Assembly (NCBI GenBank): GCA_963825625.1
Contig: CAWGUF010000023.1
Span: forward strand, 124,001 to 188,000
Reading direction: 5' to 3'
Length of the DNA stretch: 64,000 nucleotides
Origin: CAMDPA01 sp963825625
GTDB taxonomy: Bacteria > Pseudomonadota > Alphaproteobacteria > Rhizobiales > Hyphomicrobiaceae
Shown here: piece by piece, positions 34,310 to 43,800 of the stretch
Position numbering within the stretch: position 1 is the stretch's first letter
How the letters are laid out: every line of letters starts with the position of its first letter
Made by a program: the position numbers and the translations under genes
The notes under the pieces: generated by a model
What the model was told of the DNA's origin: nothing
Database searches by the model: none
Seen by the model: only the letters and a program-made list of their open reading frames with translations

Positions 34310-34591
34310 CTACTCCGCGGCCATCATGGACTTTTCCGGCCCGTCGCTGAGCATGCCGAGCGCGTGCAGGTAGGTGGCCAGGATCGCCTCCTCCTCGTCA
34401 CGGTCGGTCTTCGACTTCTTGCGCATCGAGATGATCTTGCGCAGCGCCTTCACGTCGAAGCCGAGCGCCTTGGCCTCCGCGAACTTGTCGCGGATATCGC
34501 TGGCCAACGCCTTCTTCTCCTCCTCGAGCCGCTCGATCTGCTCGACGAACTGGCGCAACTGATTCTGCGCCGAGACCTGTAGGGTTGTCAT
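34310..34591 (-). CDS. GapR-like nucleoid-associated protein (DUF2312)
   Basis: 93 residues from the ATG at 34591. It is the DUF2312 family, whose Caulobacter member GapR wraps overtwisted DNA as a tetramer and helps topoisomerases during replication and transcription. Visible are QLRQFVEQIERLEEEKKALASD, a long coiled coil, DIRDKFAEAKALGFDVKALRKII with the basic DNA-contact segment, and MRKKSKTDRDEEEAILATYLHALG. Length matches the family (about 90). A frame 17 codons longer exists but the added residues do not fit. It converges with metC, whose stop is 68 bases away. Confidence 0.9.
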   Translation of the reverse strand: MTTLQVSAQNQLRQFVEQIERLEEEKKALASDIRDKFAEAKALGFDVKALRKIISMRKKSKTDRDEEEAILATYLHALGMLSDGPEKSMMAAE

Positions 34592-34895
34592 GGATGTGCT
34601 ACCCCCCGCCACTGACAAAGCAGGCCACGCGAGGTTGAACACCCCTCTACACCACGCGGGACCTGCTGGACAAAATTTGCCTGCCGCACTGCGCGTCAGG
34701 CGATGTGATGCAACGCAGTGACGCTAGTCGCGAGTGGTGGCGGCAGCAAGGCATTGTCGTGGCCGCAGCGGGAGTTATCCCCGCTGTGCATCGGCCCGTG
34801 CCGACTGCCTGTGGAAAAGGAGCGCTCGCCTGTTGCCTGGAACAAATTGAGAACATATACTGCATCAACGAAGGGGCGGCCTGACCGGAGCATGC

Positions 34896-36014
34896 ATGGC
34901 GTTTACATTCCTCCATACTGGCGATTGGCATATCGGCAAGCCGTTCGGGCGGTTCGGCGAGGATGAGGCCGGTGTGCTGCGACGTGCGCGCCTGCAGGCG
35001 ATCGACCGGCTGGCGCTGGCAGCGCGCGCCGCGGGTGCGACCACCGCGCTGGTGGCCGGGGACCTGTATGACCGCCCCGATCTGGCCGACCGCGACATGC
35101 ACGAGCCAATGGCTCGAATGCGCAACTATGCCGAGATCGCCTGGCATATCATTCCGGGCAACCATGATCCGGCGACGGAGGGCGGGATCTGGGAGCGCGT
35201 GACGCGCGAGGGCCTGCCTGGCAACGTCAAAGTCCACATAGCCCCGAAACCATTGGAGATGGCCGCCGGCGTCTGGCTGCTGCCGGCACCGCTGGCCACG
35301 AAAGCCACCAGCCGTGATCCCACCGCCTACATGTGCGAGGCGGCAACGCCGCCCGGCGCCATCCGGATCGGCCTTGCGCACGGCTCCGTGCAGGGTTTCG
35401 GCTCGGACGGCGAAGCCAGCGTGACGATCGCGCCGGACAGGGACAGAACCGCCGGTCTGAGCTACCTGGCGCTCGGTGACTGGCACGGCCTCAACCGGAT
35501 CGGGGCGCGCGTCTGGTATGCGGGAACGCCTGAGCCCGAGGGATATCTCGACAACGCGCCGGGCCATGCTCTGATCGTAAGGGTCGAAGCTGCGGAGGGG
35601 CCAATCGCGGTCGAAGCCGTCGATATCGGCCAATTCCGCTGGCTGAGCAGAAACATCGAGGCGGCGCGCAGCACGGATCTGGTCGCAGTCGAGCGCGAGA
35701 TCGCGGAACTCGGACCGGCAGCGCACCAGGTGTTGCTGGAAATCCGAGCCAGCGGTCGCCTGACACTGACCGAGGACCGAGCCCTGGACGGCCGGCTCAA
35801 TGCGCTCGCGCCGCAGGTCTTTCATCTGTCGCGGCGGCTGGAATCATTGCAACTGGTGGCGAAAGTCGAAGATCTGGACAGGCTTGGCGACGGCGGATTG
35901 CGCGACCTGGCACAGAGCCTGTCGGAGCTGGCGGCCAACGAGCTCGACCCCCAGTCCGCCGTTGCCGAACGCGCACTGCGGCGGCTGTTCGACCTCGCGG
36001 AGCAGGCGACATGA
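34896..36014 (+). CDS. SbcD/YhaO-like metallophosphoesterase (DNA repair nuclease subunit)
   Basis: 372 residues. The calcineurin-like two-metal site is complete: FLHTGDWHIGKPF (Asp and His), ALVAGDLYDR, IPGNHDPAT (Asn-His-Asp), GLAHGSVQG and ALGDWHGLNR. The C-terminal 120 residues are helical and would contact the ATPase. The gene overlaps the SMC-like ATPase gene by four bases, so the two probably form an SbcCD/Mre11-Rad50-type complex that trims DNA ends or hairpins. The shorter length and YhaO-like sequence separate it from housekeeping SbcD, which is usually found elsewhere in the genome. Confidence 0.88.
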   Translation: MAFTFLHTGDWHIGKPFGRFGEDEAGVLRRARLQAIDRLALAARAAGATTALVAGDLYDRPDLADRDMHEPMARMRNYAEIAWHIIPGNHDPATEGGIWERVTREGLPGNVKVHIAPKPLEMAAGVWLLPAPLATKATSRDPTAYMCEAATPPGAIRIGLAHGSVQGFGSDGEASVTIAPDRDRTAGLSYLALGDWHGLNRIGARVWYAGTPEPEGYLDNAPGHALIVRVEAAEGPIAVEAVDIGQFRWLSRNIEAARSTDLVAVEREIAELGPAAHQVLLEIRASGRLTLTEDRALDGRLNALAPQVFHLSRRLESLQLVAKVEDLDRLGDGGLRDLAQSLSELAANELDPQSAVAERALRRLFDLAEQAT

Positions 36015-38761
36015 GGTGTGGTCTGACGATCAAGGCGATTCGCGTTGCCGAGCTTGGCCCGTTCACAGATGGGGTTGCACTGGACGGTCTGTCCGGCGGG
36101 CTCGACGTCATGACCGGCCGCAACGAGGCTGGAAAATCGACCTTGTTTCGGGCCCTTTCGACGCTGATCGGTGTCGAGCACACCAGCTCCGCCAGGCGCG
36201 TGCTCGCTCTGCGCAGCGATCGCGGCGGTGCACCCCTGATCGAGGCCGACCTCGAGATCGACGGCCGGCCGTGGCGCATGCGCAAAAGGTACCTCGCGCA
36301 GAAGTCCGCCGAGGTCACCGACCTGGCCGGCGGCAATCTCTGGCGGGGCGCCGACGCAGAGGACATGATCGGCAAGCTGCTTTCCGGTTCCGGCAGGGAC
36401 GCGATGCGCGCCATCATATGGGTCGAGCAGACGAAGAGCTTCGCATTGCCGAGCGATGGCAAAGGCGATCTCTCAACGGCTGTTTCGGCGCTGATCGAGC
36501 AAGAAGCCACCGAAGCCGCCGGGCATGCCCAATTGCGGCACGTGCGGGATCGCGTCGGGGCCGCACTGGCGGTGTACGTCACGACCCAGACGCGGCGCCC
36601 AAAGAAAGGCGGGCCGCTCGAAACAGCGCAGAGGACCAAGGCAGAGCTGGCCGCACGGCTGGAGGCAGCCGAGGACAAGCTGATGCGAGCCGCCGACCGC
36701 GCGCAACGGCTGTCTCTGCTGAGGGAGGAGGCCGGGCAGGGGGCCCTTTCGGAGCCTGCGATAGCTGCGACGCGCGAACGCCTCAAGGCGGCGGGCAAGG
36801 CTGTCAAAGATGGCGAGCAGGCACGGGAACGCCTCAAGGCCGCGGAAGAGCGGCTCGAAAAGCATCGCCTGCTACTCGATGCTGCCAAGCGGGAGCTGAC
36901 GCAGTTCGAGCTCTGGCAGGCAGAGAACAGCCAACTGGATCGTGAAGGCGCGGAGCTTGTTGCCGCCGCTTCGCGGGCGGCCGAAGCCTTGGACCGCGCC
37001 AGCGGCCGCGATCAAGCCTTGCAGAGCGAACGCGAGATCGTCTCCAACCAACTGAACGAGAACAGGCGGCGGCTGGCATCGCTGCAGCGGGCGCAGGCGC
37101 GCACTGCGGCACTTGGCCGGTTGCGGCAGGTTGAGCATACGCTCGCGCTCGCGCGGTCAGCTTCGGAGCTGCGTGCCGACCTCGTTCGCCGGCTCGCAGC
37201 AAACCCGGTGAGTGAAAGCGAGGTTCAAACAGCGCGCCGCCTGGACGCGAAACTGGGTATCCTGCAAGCGCGTCTGGAGGCAACGGCGACGCGCATTGCG
37301 ATCACCTACACTGCCGGCTGCACGGCACGCGTGCGCCTGGCCGGAGCCGCGCTGGAAGATGGTCACGCCGTGTCGCTCACAGAGCCGGCAGCGCTGGAGA
37401 TCGAGGGGCTGGGCACCCTGACAATCGAGCCATCGGCAGTCGGCAACGAAGCGATTAGCGAACGCGACACCGTTCGCAGCATGCTCAGCGATACGCTCAA
37501 GGGCATGAAGATCGAGGACCTGGCCAGTGCGGAAGCGGCGCTCGATGCCCGCAGAGCGCTCGAGCAGGACGTGGCCGCGCTGGACGCCCGGCTCGCAGCG
37601 ACGGCACCGGATGGCGTTGATGCGCTCGAGCGGGAGTGTGAGGCGGCGCAGGGCGAGGCAGCGCGACTGGAGGCGGGCGAAGCGGCTGGATCGTCCGACC
37701 TCGCGGCGTCCTCGGCTGGCTTAGTCGACACTGACGGGACGCAGTTGGAAGCCGAAGGACGTGCGCTGTCTGCGCGTCTCGGCGAGATCGACGCTCAGCT
37801 TGCGACTATCCAGAAAGAGCTGGGCGAGGTTGCTGCAAAGGCGGCCGGCATCGAAGCCCGGCAGGACTCGCAGCAGAAGCGAAAGTTGGAGCTGGCGACG
37901 CATTTGCCGCCAGAACCAGAGCAAGCCGCCCGGCGCAAGGCGCTGGCGGAAGCGGCTGATCACGCGGCCGCGGCTTTCGACGAGGTCCTGCGCGAACGCC
38001 AGGGCTGGGCCAGTGTCGCCCCCGATGCATCGGCATTCGCCGCGCTGGTGGACGTTGCGGAAGCCGTGGACAAGGAGGTGCGCGCACTCGCAGGACGGCG
38101 CGATGAGCTGAGGCTTGAGATTGCTGAGCTGGAAGGCATGCTGCGACAGGACGGAGCAGACGGCGCGGGAGCTACCGTCGCCCTGCTCAAGGAACAATTG
38201 GCGGTGGCGGCGGCTCGGGTCGCAGACCTGGAGCTGGAAGTGGAGGCGCTGGGTCTGCTCGCGGAACGGCTTGATCGCCAGGGCGGGCGAAATCGCGAGA
38301 GCGAGCTGCGTCCGTTACTCGAGCGCCTGGAGCCGTTGCTGACATCCATTTTTCCCGGTGCGCGTCTGCGTCTGGAGGGACCGCTGCTGGCAACCCATCT
38401 GGAGCGACAGGGCCTGCGAGAAGACGTGACGCGGCTCAGCGACGGCACGCGGGAGCAGGTCGCCGTGCTGGTGCGCCTCGCCTACGCCCACCTGATGGCC
38501 GATCGTGGCATGGCGCTGCCCCTGGTGCTGGACGATGCCCTTGTGTTCTCAGACGATGACAGGCTCGCGGCGATGTTCGGCCTGCTGAACGAGGCGGCGC
38601 GGCGGCATCAGGTGCTGGTGCTGTCCTGTCATGAGCGCGCCATCGACGGCCTGGCCCGGGCAGGCGGCGCCAACCGTTTGTCGCTGACGCCGTGGAACGA
38701 GGCGCAGCCAACGGCTTCGCCTCTCGACGACCATCCGCGCCGCCGCCTAGGCGGCGCGTGA
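36011..38761 (+). CDS. SbcC/YhaN-like SMC ATPase
   Basis: 916 residues. Walker A is MTGRNEAGKSTLFRALS at about residue 34-50. About 600 residues of Ala/Glu/Arg-rich coiled coil follow (200-480 and 510-800), split by a middle section with ITYTAGCTARVRL. The ABC signature is LSDGTREQVAVLVRLAYAHL and Walker B is MALPLVLDDALVFSDDDR. It is therefore a Rad50-like ATPase, partner of the metallophosphoesterase whose stop overlaps its start. No zinc-hook CxxC is visible in the middle, which fits the YhaN group better than SbcC. The YhaO/YhaN pair probably handles DNA ends, but its role in alphaproteobacteria is not settled. Confidence 0.88.
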   Translation: MRCGLTIKAIRVAELGPFTDGVALDGLSGGLDVMTGRNEAGKSTLFRALSTLIGVEHTSSARRVLALRSDRGGAPLIEADLEIDGRPWRMRKRYLAQKSAEVTDLAGGNLWRGADAEDMIGKLLSGSGRDAMRAIIWVEQTKSFALPSDGKGDLSTAVSALIEQEATEAAGHAQLRHVRDRVGAALAVYVTTQTRRPKKGGPLETAQRTKAELAARLEAAEDKLMRAADRAQRLSLLREEAGQGALSEPAIAATRERLKAAGKAVKDGEQARERLKAAEERLEKHRLLLDAAKRELTQFELWQAENSQLDREGAELVAAASRAAEALDRASGRDQALQSEREIVSNQLNENRRRLASLQRAQARTAALGRLRQVEHTLALARSASELRADLVRRLAANPVSESEVQTARRLDAKLGILQARLEATATRIAITYTAGCTARVRLAGAALEDGHAVSLTEPAALEIEGLGTLTIEPSAVGNEAISERDTVRSMLSDTLKGMKIEDLASAEAALDARRALEQDVAALDARLAATAPDGVDALERECEAAQGEAARLEAGEAAGSSDLAASSAGLVDTDGTQLEAEGRALSARLGEIDAQLATIQKELGEVAAKAAGIEARQDSQQKRKLELATHLPPEPEQAARRKALAEAADHAAAAFDEVLRERQGWASVAPDASAFAALVDVAEAVDKEVRALAGRRDELRLEIAELEGMLRQDGADGAGATVALLKEQLAVAAARVADLELEVEALGLLAERLDRQGGRNRESELRPLLERLEPLLTSIFPGARLRLEGPLLATHLERQGLREDVTRLSDGTREQVAVLVRLAYAHLMADRGMALPLVLDDALVFSDDDRLAAMFGLLNEAARRHQVLVLSCHERAIDGLARAGGANRLSLTPWNEAQPTASPLDDHPRRRLGGA

Positions 38762-38838
38762 AGCCTTGGTTTCAGTTGCGGATTTCCCGGGCGCGCAGGA
38801 TTGGGCGCGCAGGATTGAGCCGCGCGCCGGTCAGGCCA

Positions 38839-39375
38839 TCAGCCTGCCGGGTCGGACGTCCCGTTGGCGCTCCGTGAGGCGATGTCGGGAATCTCCGGCC
38901 GCTGCACGCCGGCGGTGGGGTCCTCGGAACGTCGCGATTTGCCTTCGAAATAAGCCCCCTGCTCAATCGACAAGGCCTGATGGAAGATATCGCCCTCGAC
39001 GTGGCTGGAGGACTGCAGCATCACGCGCTTGCCCTTGACCGAGCCCATCACGTGGCCGCGCACGACGACCTCGTCACCGACGATGGTACCGGTAATCTTG
39101 GCCTTCTCGCCAACAACGATATTGGTGCCGTGAATATCGCCCTGGATCTCTCCCTCGATCTGGACCTCCCCGCGCGAAACGAGATTTCCCATGATCGTCA
39201 GGTCCGTGCCGATGACCGACGGAGCAGCTCGCTCGCCGGGACGGCTACCGATCTGGTAAGGTGCGGATTGCGCCGATGGGGCGGCCGAAGCGGGAGTTGC
39301 GCCGGCGCCAGGTACTACCGGCGGCGGTGCTGCCGGAGGAACCGTGGGGTTATCGTTCTTCCTGATGTTGAGCAT
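38839..39375 (-). CDS. Bactofilin (polymer-forming cytoskeletal protein)
   Basis: 178 residues. An N-terminal Pro/Ala-rich tail (about 1-50) precedes the bactofilin beta-helix (about 52-150): SVIGTDLTIMGNLVSRGEVQ, IEGEIQGDIHGTNIVVGEKAKI, GTIVGDEVVVRGHVMGSVKG. Each short repeat is one turn. Bactofilins polymerise without nucleotides and guide peptidoglycan enzymes or stalk and cell-shape features. It converges with the SMC ATPase and has no cell-wall partner beside it. Confidence 0.93.
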   Translation of the reverse strand: MLNIRKNDNPTVPPAAPPPVVPGAGATPASAAPSAQSAPYQIGSRPGERAAPSVIGTDLTIMGNLVSRGEVQIEGEIQGDIHGTNIVVGEKAKITGTIVGDEVVVRGHVMGSVKGKRVMLQSSSHVEGDIFHQALSIEQGAYFEGKSRRSEDPTAGVQRPEIPDIASRSANGTSDPAG

Positions 39376-39619
39376 GGGTACTCACCTCCCGCGCGCGGAT
39401 GCTGTGTCCGACGAGCCACCGACTACAAACCCTGCATTGACAGCCGGATACCCCTGGATGCCCCCCGGGGACCAGCATTGGAATTATTAGCACGCCGGTT
39501 ATGCGCGGTCACGACTCAACTGTCACGTGCTACCTAGCTACGGCGCGCAAATATTCTCACTTGTGCTGCTATTTGAGCCACGGGCCCGCCCCGCACTGCG
39601 GGCACCGCAGCGGCGGCCG

Positions 39620-40468
39620 TCAAGGTGGTGCGCCAAATGCCGTCAATGGCTTGTAGAAACCGGGGGTGAGACCAGCCTCGGCACGCGCGCGCTCATTGAA
39701 GGGGGGCTTCACAGGGCCGCGGAAATTTGCCCGTACCAAAGCCTGGAATGTCGGCTCCGGCGCCAAACGCAAGCGGGTGCAAAGGAAACGGAACCATTTG
39801 ATGCCGAAGGCAACGTGGCGCTTCTCGTCCTGGTAGATGACCTCGAGCACGGCCGCGGAGGCACAGTCCCCAGCCTCTGTGAGGCTGTCGATCATGGCCG
39901 GACCGACATCGAGGCCGCGCGCCTCCAGCACCAACGGCACGACCGCAAGCCTTGCCATCAAATCGTGGCCCGTGCTTTGCGCCGCCTGCCACAAGCCATC
40001 ATGGGCGGGCAGGTCGCCGTAGCTGCCACCGAGCTCAGCCAGGCGCGTGCTCACCAGCGCGAAGTGGTAGGCCTCCTCGCTGCCGACCTCGACCCAATCG
40101 TCGAAAAACGCGATCGGCATCTGCTCGCGCGCAAATCGACCTATCAGGTCCCAGGTCATGTCGACGGCATTGAGCTCGATGTGGGCCAGCGCATGCAGCA
40201 ATGCAAACCGGCCTCTGTCGCCACGCACCGAGCGCCTGGGCATCATGCGCGGCTCGAGCAGGAGCGGGTGCTCTGGACGGGCCGGCCGGTCCGGCATGCG
40301 CAGCGGGCTGCTGCGGGCTGCCAGCGAGAGGCGGCGGCCACGCCAGGCGATAGCGGTCGCATGGGCCAACGCAACCTTGCCGGCCGGATCCGGCTCCAGA
40401 AGGATCGCGCGCGCAGCGGATGCCAGATCCTCCGCTATCGGCACAGATGTAGCGTCTGACTGCAGCAT
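39620..40468 (-). CDS. DUF455 (ferritin-like) protein
   Basis: 282 residues from the ATG at 40468, which overlaps the stop of the truncated bcp fragment; AGG lies five bases upstream. The helical ferritin-like core has GRFALLHALAHIELNAVDMTWDLIGRF (first Glu/His pair), WVEVGSEEAYHFALVSTRLAELG (second), and VLEVIYQDEKRHVAFGIKWF (third), which are the metal-ligand positions of DUF455. Function is unknown; iron or a tRNA-modification-like role has been suggested from structure only. In this window it is translationally coupled to a broken peroxiredoxin gene. Confidence 0.85.
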   Translation of the reverse strand: MLQSDATSVPIAEDLASAARAILLEPDPAGKVALAHATAIAWRGRRLSLAARSSPLRMPDRPARPEHPLLLEPRMMPRRSVRGDRGRFALLHALAHIELNAVDMTWDLIGRFAREQMPIAFFDDWVEVGSEEAYHFALVSTRLAELGGSYGDLPAHDGLWQAAQSTGHDLMARLAVVPLVLEARGLDVGPAMIDSLTEAGDCASAAVLEVIYQDEKRHVAFGIKWFRFLCTRLRLAPEPTFQALVRANFRGPVKPPFNERARAEAGLTPGFYKPLTAFGAPP

Positions 40469-40665
40469 CACAACCTGCCGCAACCGGGCGTGTCGTCGCG
40501 CGGATAGAAGTAGAGCACCTGTTGGCGGTCTGCGAAGGATGCCAGCGGCAGGCTGGAACCGTCGTCGAACTGCCGTGTTGCGGCGGGTGCAGCGCTGCCG
40601 GCAGCAACTGCTTCACTGGACGCCATCGCGGATGCCTTTGTTTTGACGTTTTTGACCATGCACAA
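40468..40665 (-). pseudogene. Truncated bacterioferritin comigratory protein (BCP-type peroxiredoxin), N-terminal fragment
   Basis: The frame reads LASFADRQQVLYFYPRDDTPGC, the peroxidatic-Cys region of BCP/PrxQ, then ends three codons later. A complete BCP needs about 110 more residues, and none of the other frames continues the family. The cut coincides with the start of the DUF455 gene, so a deletion has probably removed the 3' part of bcp and brought the fragment into register with DUF455. The start may be the ATG at 40626 (MASSEAVAAG) rather than 40665. Confidence 0.7.
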
Positions 40666-40854
40666 ACAACGTCCTTAGGCTACGACGGCATTGGCGACAA
40701 TGCGCGAGTCGTAGAGAATGCAGGAACTGCCGCAGGGGAGCAGCAGGGTGCGGCGGGGCAGTCGAAGCTCTGCCATTCGACGTCGGAGTGTGGGGACCAT
40801 TCTACATGGCACCTGCAGCATCCGTCGGTTTGAGCGAATCCGGAGCCGACACCG

Positions 40855-43800
40855 TTGGCCAGAACCGCGTGGACAAAAAGAGGCCGGGCGCGAAAGAGGC
40901 AGCCGCGTTCCAGTTTCGATGCCACGCGAAAGCCTGTGCAAGGTGCGACTTGGCGTGAGAAAGAGTCACGGCCGAGGCCGGCTTGGCTCAGATGGCCGCT
41001 GTGGGTTCTTACACGGCTGGCGGCTCCCGTGCTGCTGCTTGCGGCGATCGCGTGCGGCGTCATCTATGTGCGTCTGCTCAACGGCCCAATTTCCCTGAAA
41101 TCGCTGGCGGAGCCGATAGCGAAGGCGATCGAGGCCGACCTCGGTGGATTTGGCGTCGCGGTCGGTGATGCCGCGGTTGTCCTGACCGACGCCCACACTC
41201 TCGAATTCCGCCTTCGCGATGTGCAGCTCAGCGATCACGACAAGGCTCCGGTGGCACTGGCGCCGCTGGCTGCGGTGACGCTGAGTACGAATGCACTGTG
41301 GGTCGGCAAGATCGCGCCGGAGCGCGTGGTGCTGATCGAGCCCCGGCTGCTGCTCTTCTACTCGCGCGAGAATGGGCTTTCGCTGTCTTTTGCCCGGCCA
41401 CAGACGTCGGCCGACGCCAGGGCCGTACAATCGCCCGCGACGACAGCGACACCCGCAGTGGCCGCGGCCGGCGCCGCCTACGATGCAGCGAGCGACGGCA
41501 GGGCGATCGACATGGGCAAGGCGATTGCCAGGCTCGCAACCCAAGCCCACGACGACGCAACCGCAGCCTCGTTCCTCAAACAAGTGGGCCTGCGCAACGC
41601 GACCTTGATTTTCGATACCGCGGGCCAGCAGGCGATTTGGCGTATCCCGGATGGCGATTTCGGCTTCAATCATCGCCGCCAGGGCAATGTCGTCGGCGGC
41701 AACATGCTGCTCGCCACTGCGGCCGGACGTTCGCAACTCACGTTCTCTGTGCGCGAGAACCAGCACGCCGGCGCCATCGGGCTCGACGTCCGCTTCAAAA
41801 ATCTCGTACCGCGCTCGATTGCCGACACGCTGCCCCTGTTTGCCCCGCTGGCCCTTCTCGATCTGCCAGTGGATGGTGCGGCTGACCTGGCGCTGTCGCC
41901 CGCCGGGGAACTGCTGACAGCCCAATTCGCGTTCGAGGGCCGGCGGGGCGCAATCCGGGCCGAGTGGCCCGGCGGCGGCAAGCTTGGCATAGAAAGCGGA
42001 ACACTCAAGCTGCACTACCGAAGCGACGCCTCTCGCATCGTTCTGGCGCCGTCACGCATTGCCAGCAGCCGAAGCTGGCTGACGCTGGGCGGAACGATCG
42101 ACGTGCCCAAGGCCGCAGGTCAAGACTGGGGCTTTGAGATCTCCGGGCTCGAAGGCTCGATTGCCGACGACAGTCTCGGGTTGGCGGCAAAGCCACTGCA
42201 GGTACTGCGTTTGCGCGGCAGGGTGGATGCTGCCGGCACCGCACTCAGACTGGATGAAGCCAAACTGAAGGTCGACGACGGCGAAGTCTCGATGACGGGA
42301 ACGATACCAGCGCGGGGCACCGGCGAACGACTGGAAGTCAAGGGCACGTTCTCGCCGATGCGGGCAGATGCCCTCATGCGGATATGGCCGCCACTCATTG
42401 CATCGGACGCGCGCGACTGGAGTGCCAGGCATGTGGAAGCGGGCAGACTTGCAGCGGGCCGGTTCCTGGTAGAGCAGCGCAAGGGCCGCGGTTCGGACGG
42501 GGCTACACGCGTATCGGTGTCGCTGGTCGGAGAGGATGTGCGGATCAAACCGCGCATCGGGCGCGAAACCGTGACTGCGTCGAAAGCGCTGTTCAGGCTC
42601 GAGGGCGATCAGATGGAAATCGCGGCGCCGGATGCGGTGCTGCTCACGGGATCAAATCGCCGCTTGCCGCTCAAAGGGGTCAGACTGCTGGCTGACAACG
42701 TATCCTCGCCAACGGCGAGGGGTGAGCTGACCTTACGCGCCCAGGGGCCGGTGCAAGCGGCAATCGATCTGCTGCCCGCACGCTCGCGCAGCGGTCGGCC
42801 AATCAAACTGCCCGGTCAGGAAATCGACGGCAAACTCGATACGACGCTCAATATCTCCGTTCCGCTTGGCAAGGCGCTGTCGGCCGACGACGTGAAGATC
42901 CGCGGCCGCGGCCGCATCACCGAGGGCAAGGCGCAAAATGTACTGGGATCGCACGATGTGCATGGCGCCAGCATTGCATTCGATCTCAACGACCAGGCGA
43001 TGGACGCCAATGGCGAACTGCTGATCTCCGGCGTCGCAGCCAAAATCACGTTCGGGCGCATCTTCGCTGCATCCGAAGCAGACCAACCGCCGCTGCTGCT
43101 GCGGGCAAATCTGGATGCGGCCGATCGCACGCAGCTGAAGCTCGACGTCAACGATATCGTTCAAGGAGACGTCCCTGTCGAACTCAAGGTTTCGCCCGTC
43201 GGAAGCAGCGAGCCGAAAATCGAGGTGCGGGCCGATCTGACAGCCGCAGAGTTGGTGCTGGAGAGCCTCGCGTGGAAGAAGCCCGCCGGACGGAGTGCCA
43301 TCCTGACGTTCGACATCGAGGACGGCGGCCAAGGGCTGACCGAGTTGCGCAACTTCCGGCTTTCCGGACAGGATATTGCGCTCAATGGTTCGATGTCACT
43401 CGACAAGAAGAGCCGCATCGTGTCCTTCACGTTCCCCAACATGTCGCTCAATGTCATTTCGCGGCTGCAGGCGGACGGGCAATTGCGCAACGGAAATGTC
43501 TGGGCCGTGAAAGTGAAGGGACAGACCTTCGACGGGCGCGACTTTTTCCGGTCACTGTTCTCGGTCGGGCAGATCAGAGACAAGCCGCTGCCGCCAGGGG
43601 CTGGCCGGGCGGGCCTCGAGATCGATGCGGAGATCGACAACGTTCTCGGCTTCCATGACTTGGCGCTCAGAAGCCTGAAGATGCGGATGTCGAAGCGGGC
43701 GGGGCGCATCACGGGGTTGAAAGCCAGCGGGGCGGTCGTCGGTGAAGCGGCAATTGCCGGGCAGGACCGCGTCGCCGGAGCAACGCTCGATGTCGACGTG

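Noticed and set aside
38789..38816. 14-bp direct duplication GGGCGCGCAGGATT between the SMC ATPase and bactofilin genes
   Set aside because: Real but short; looks like a simple slippage duplication with no structure.
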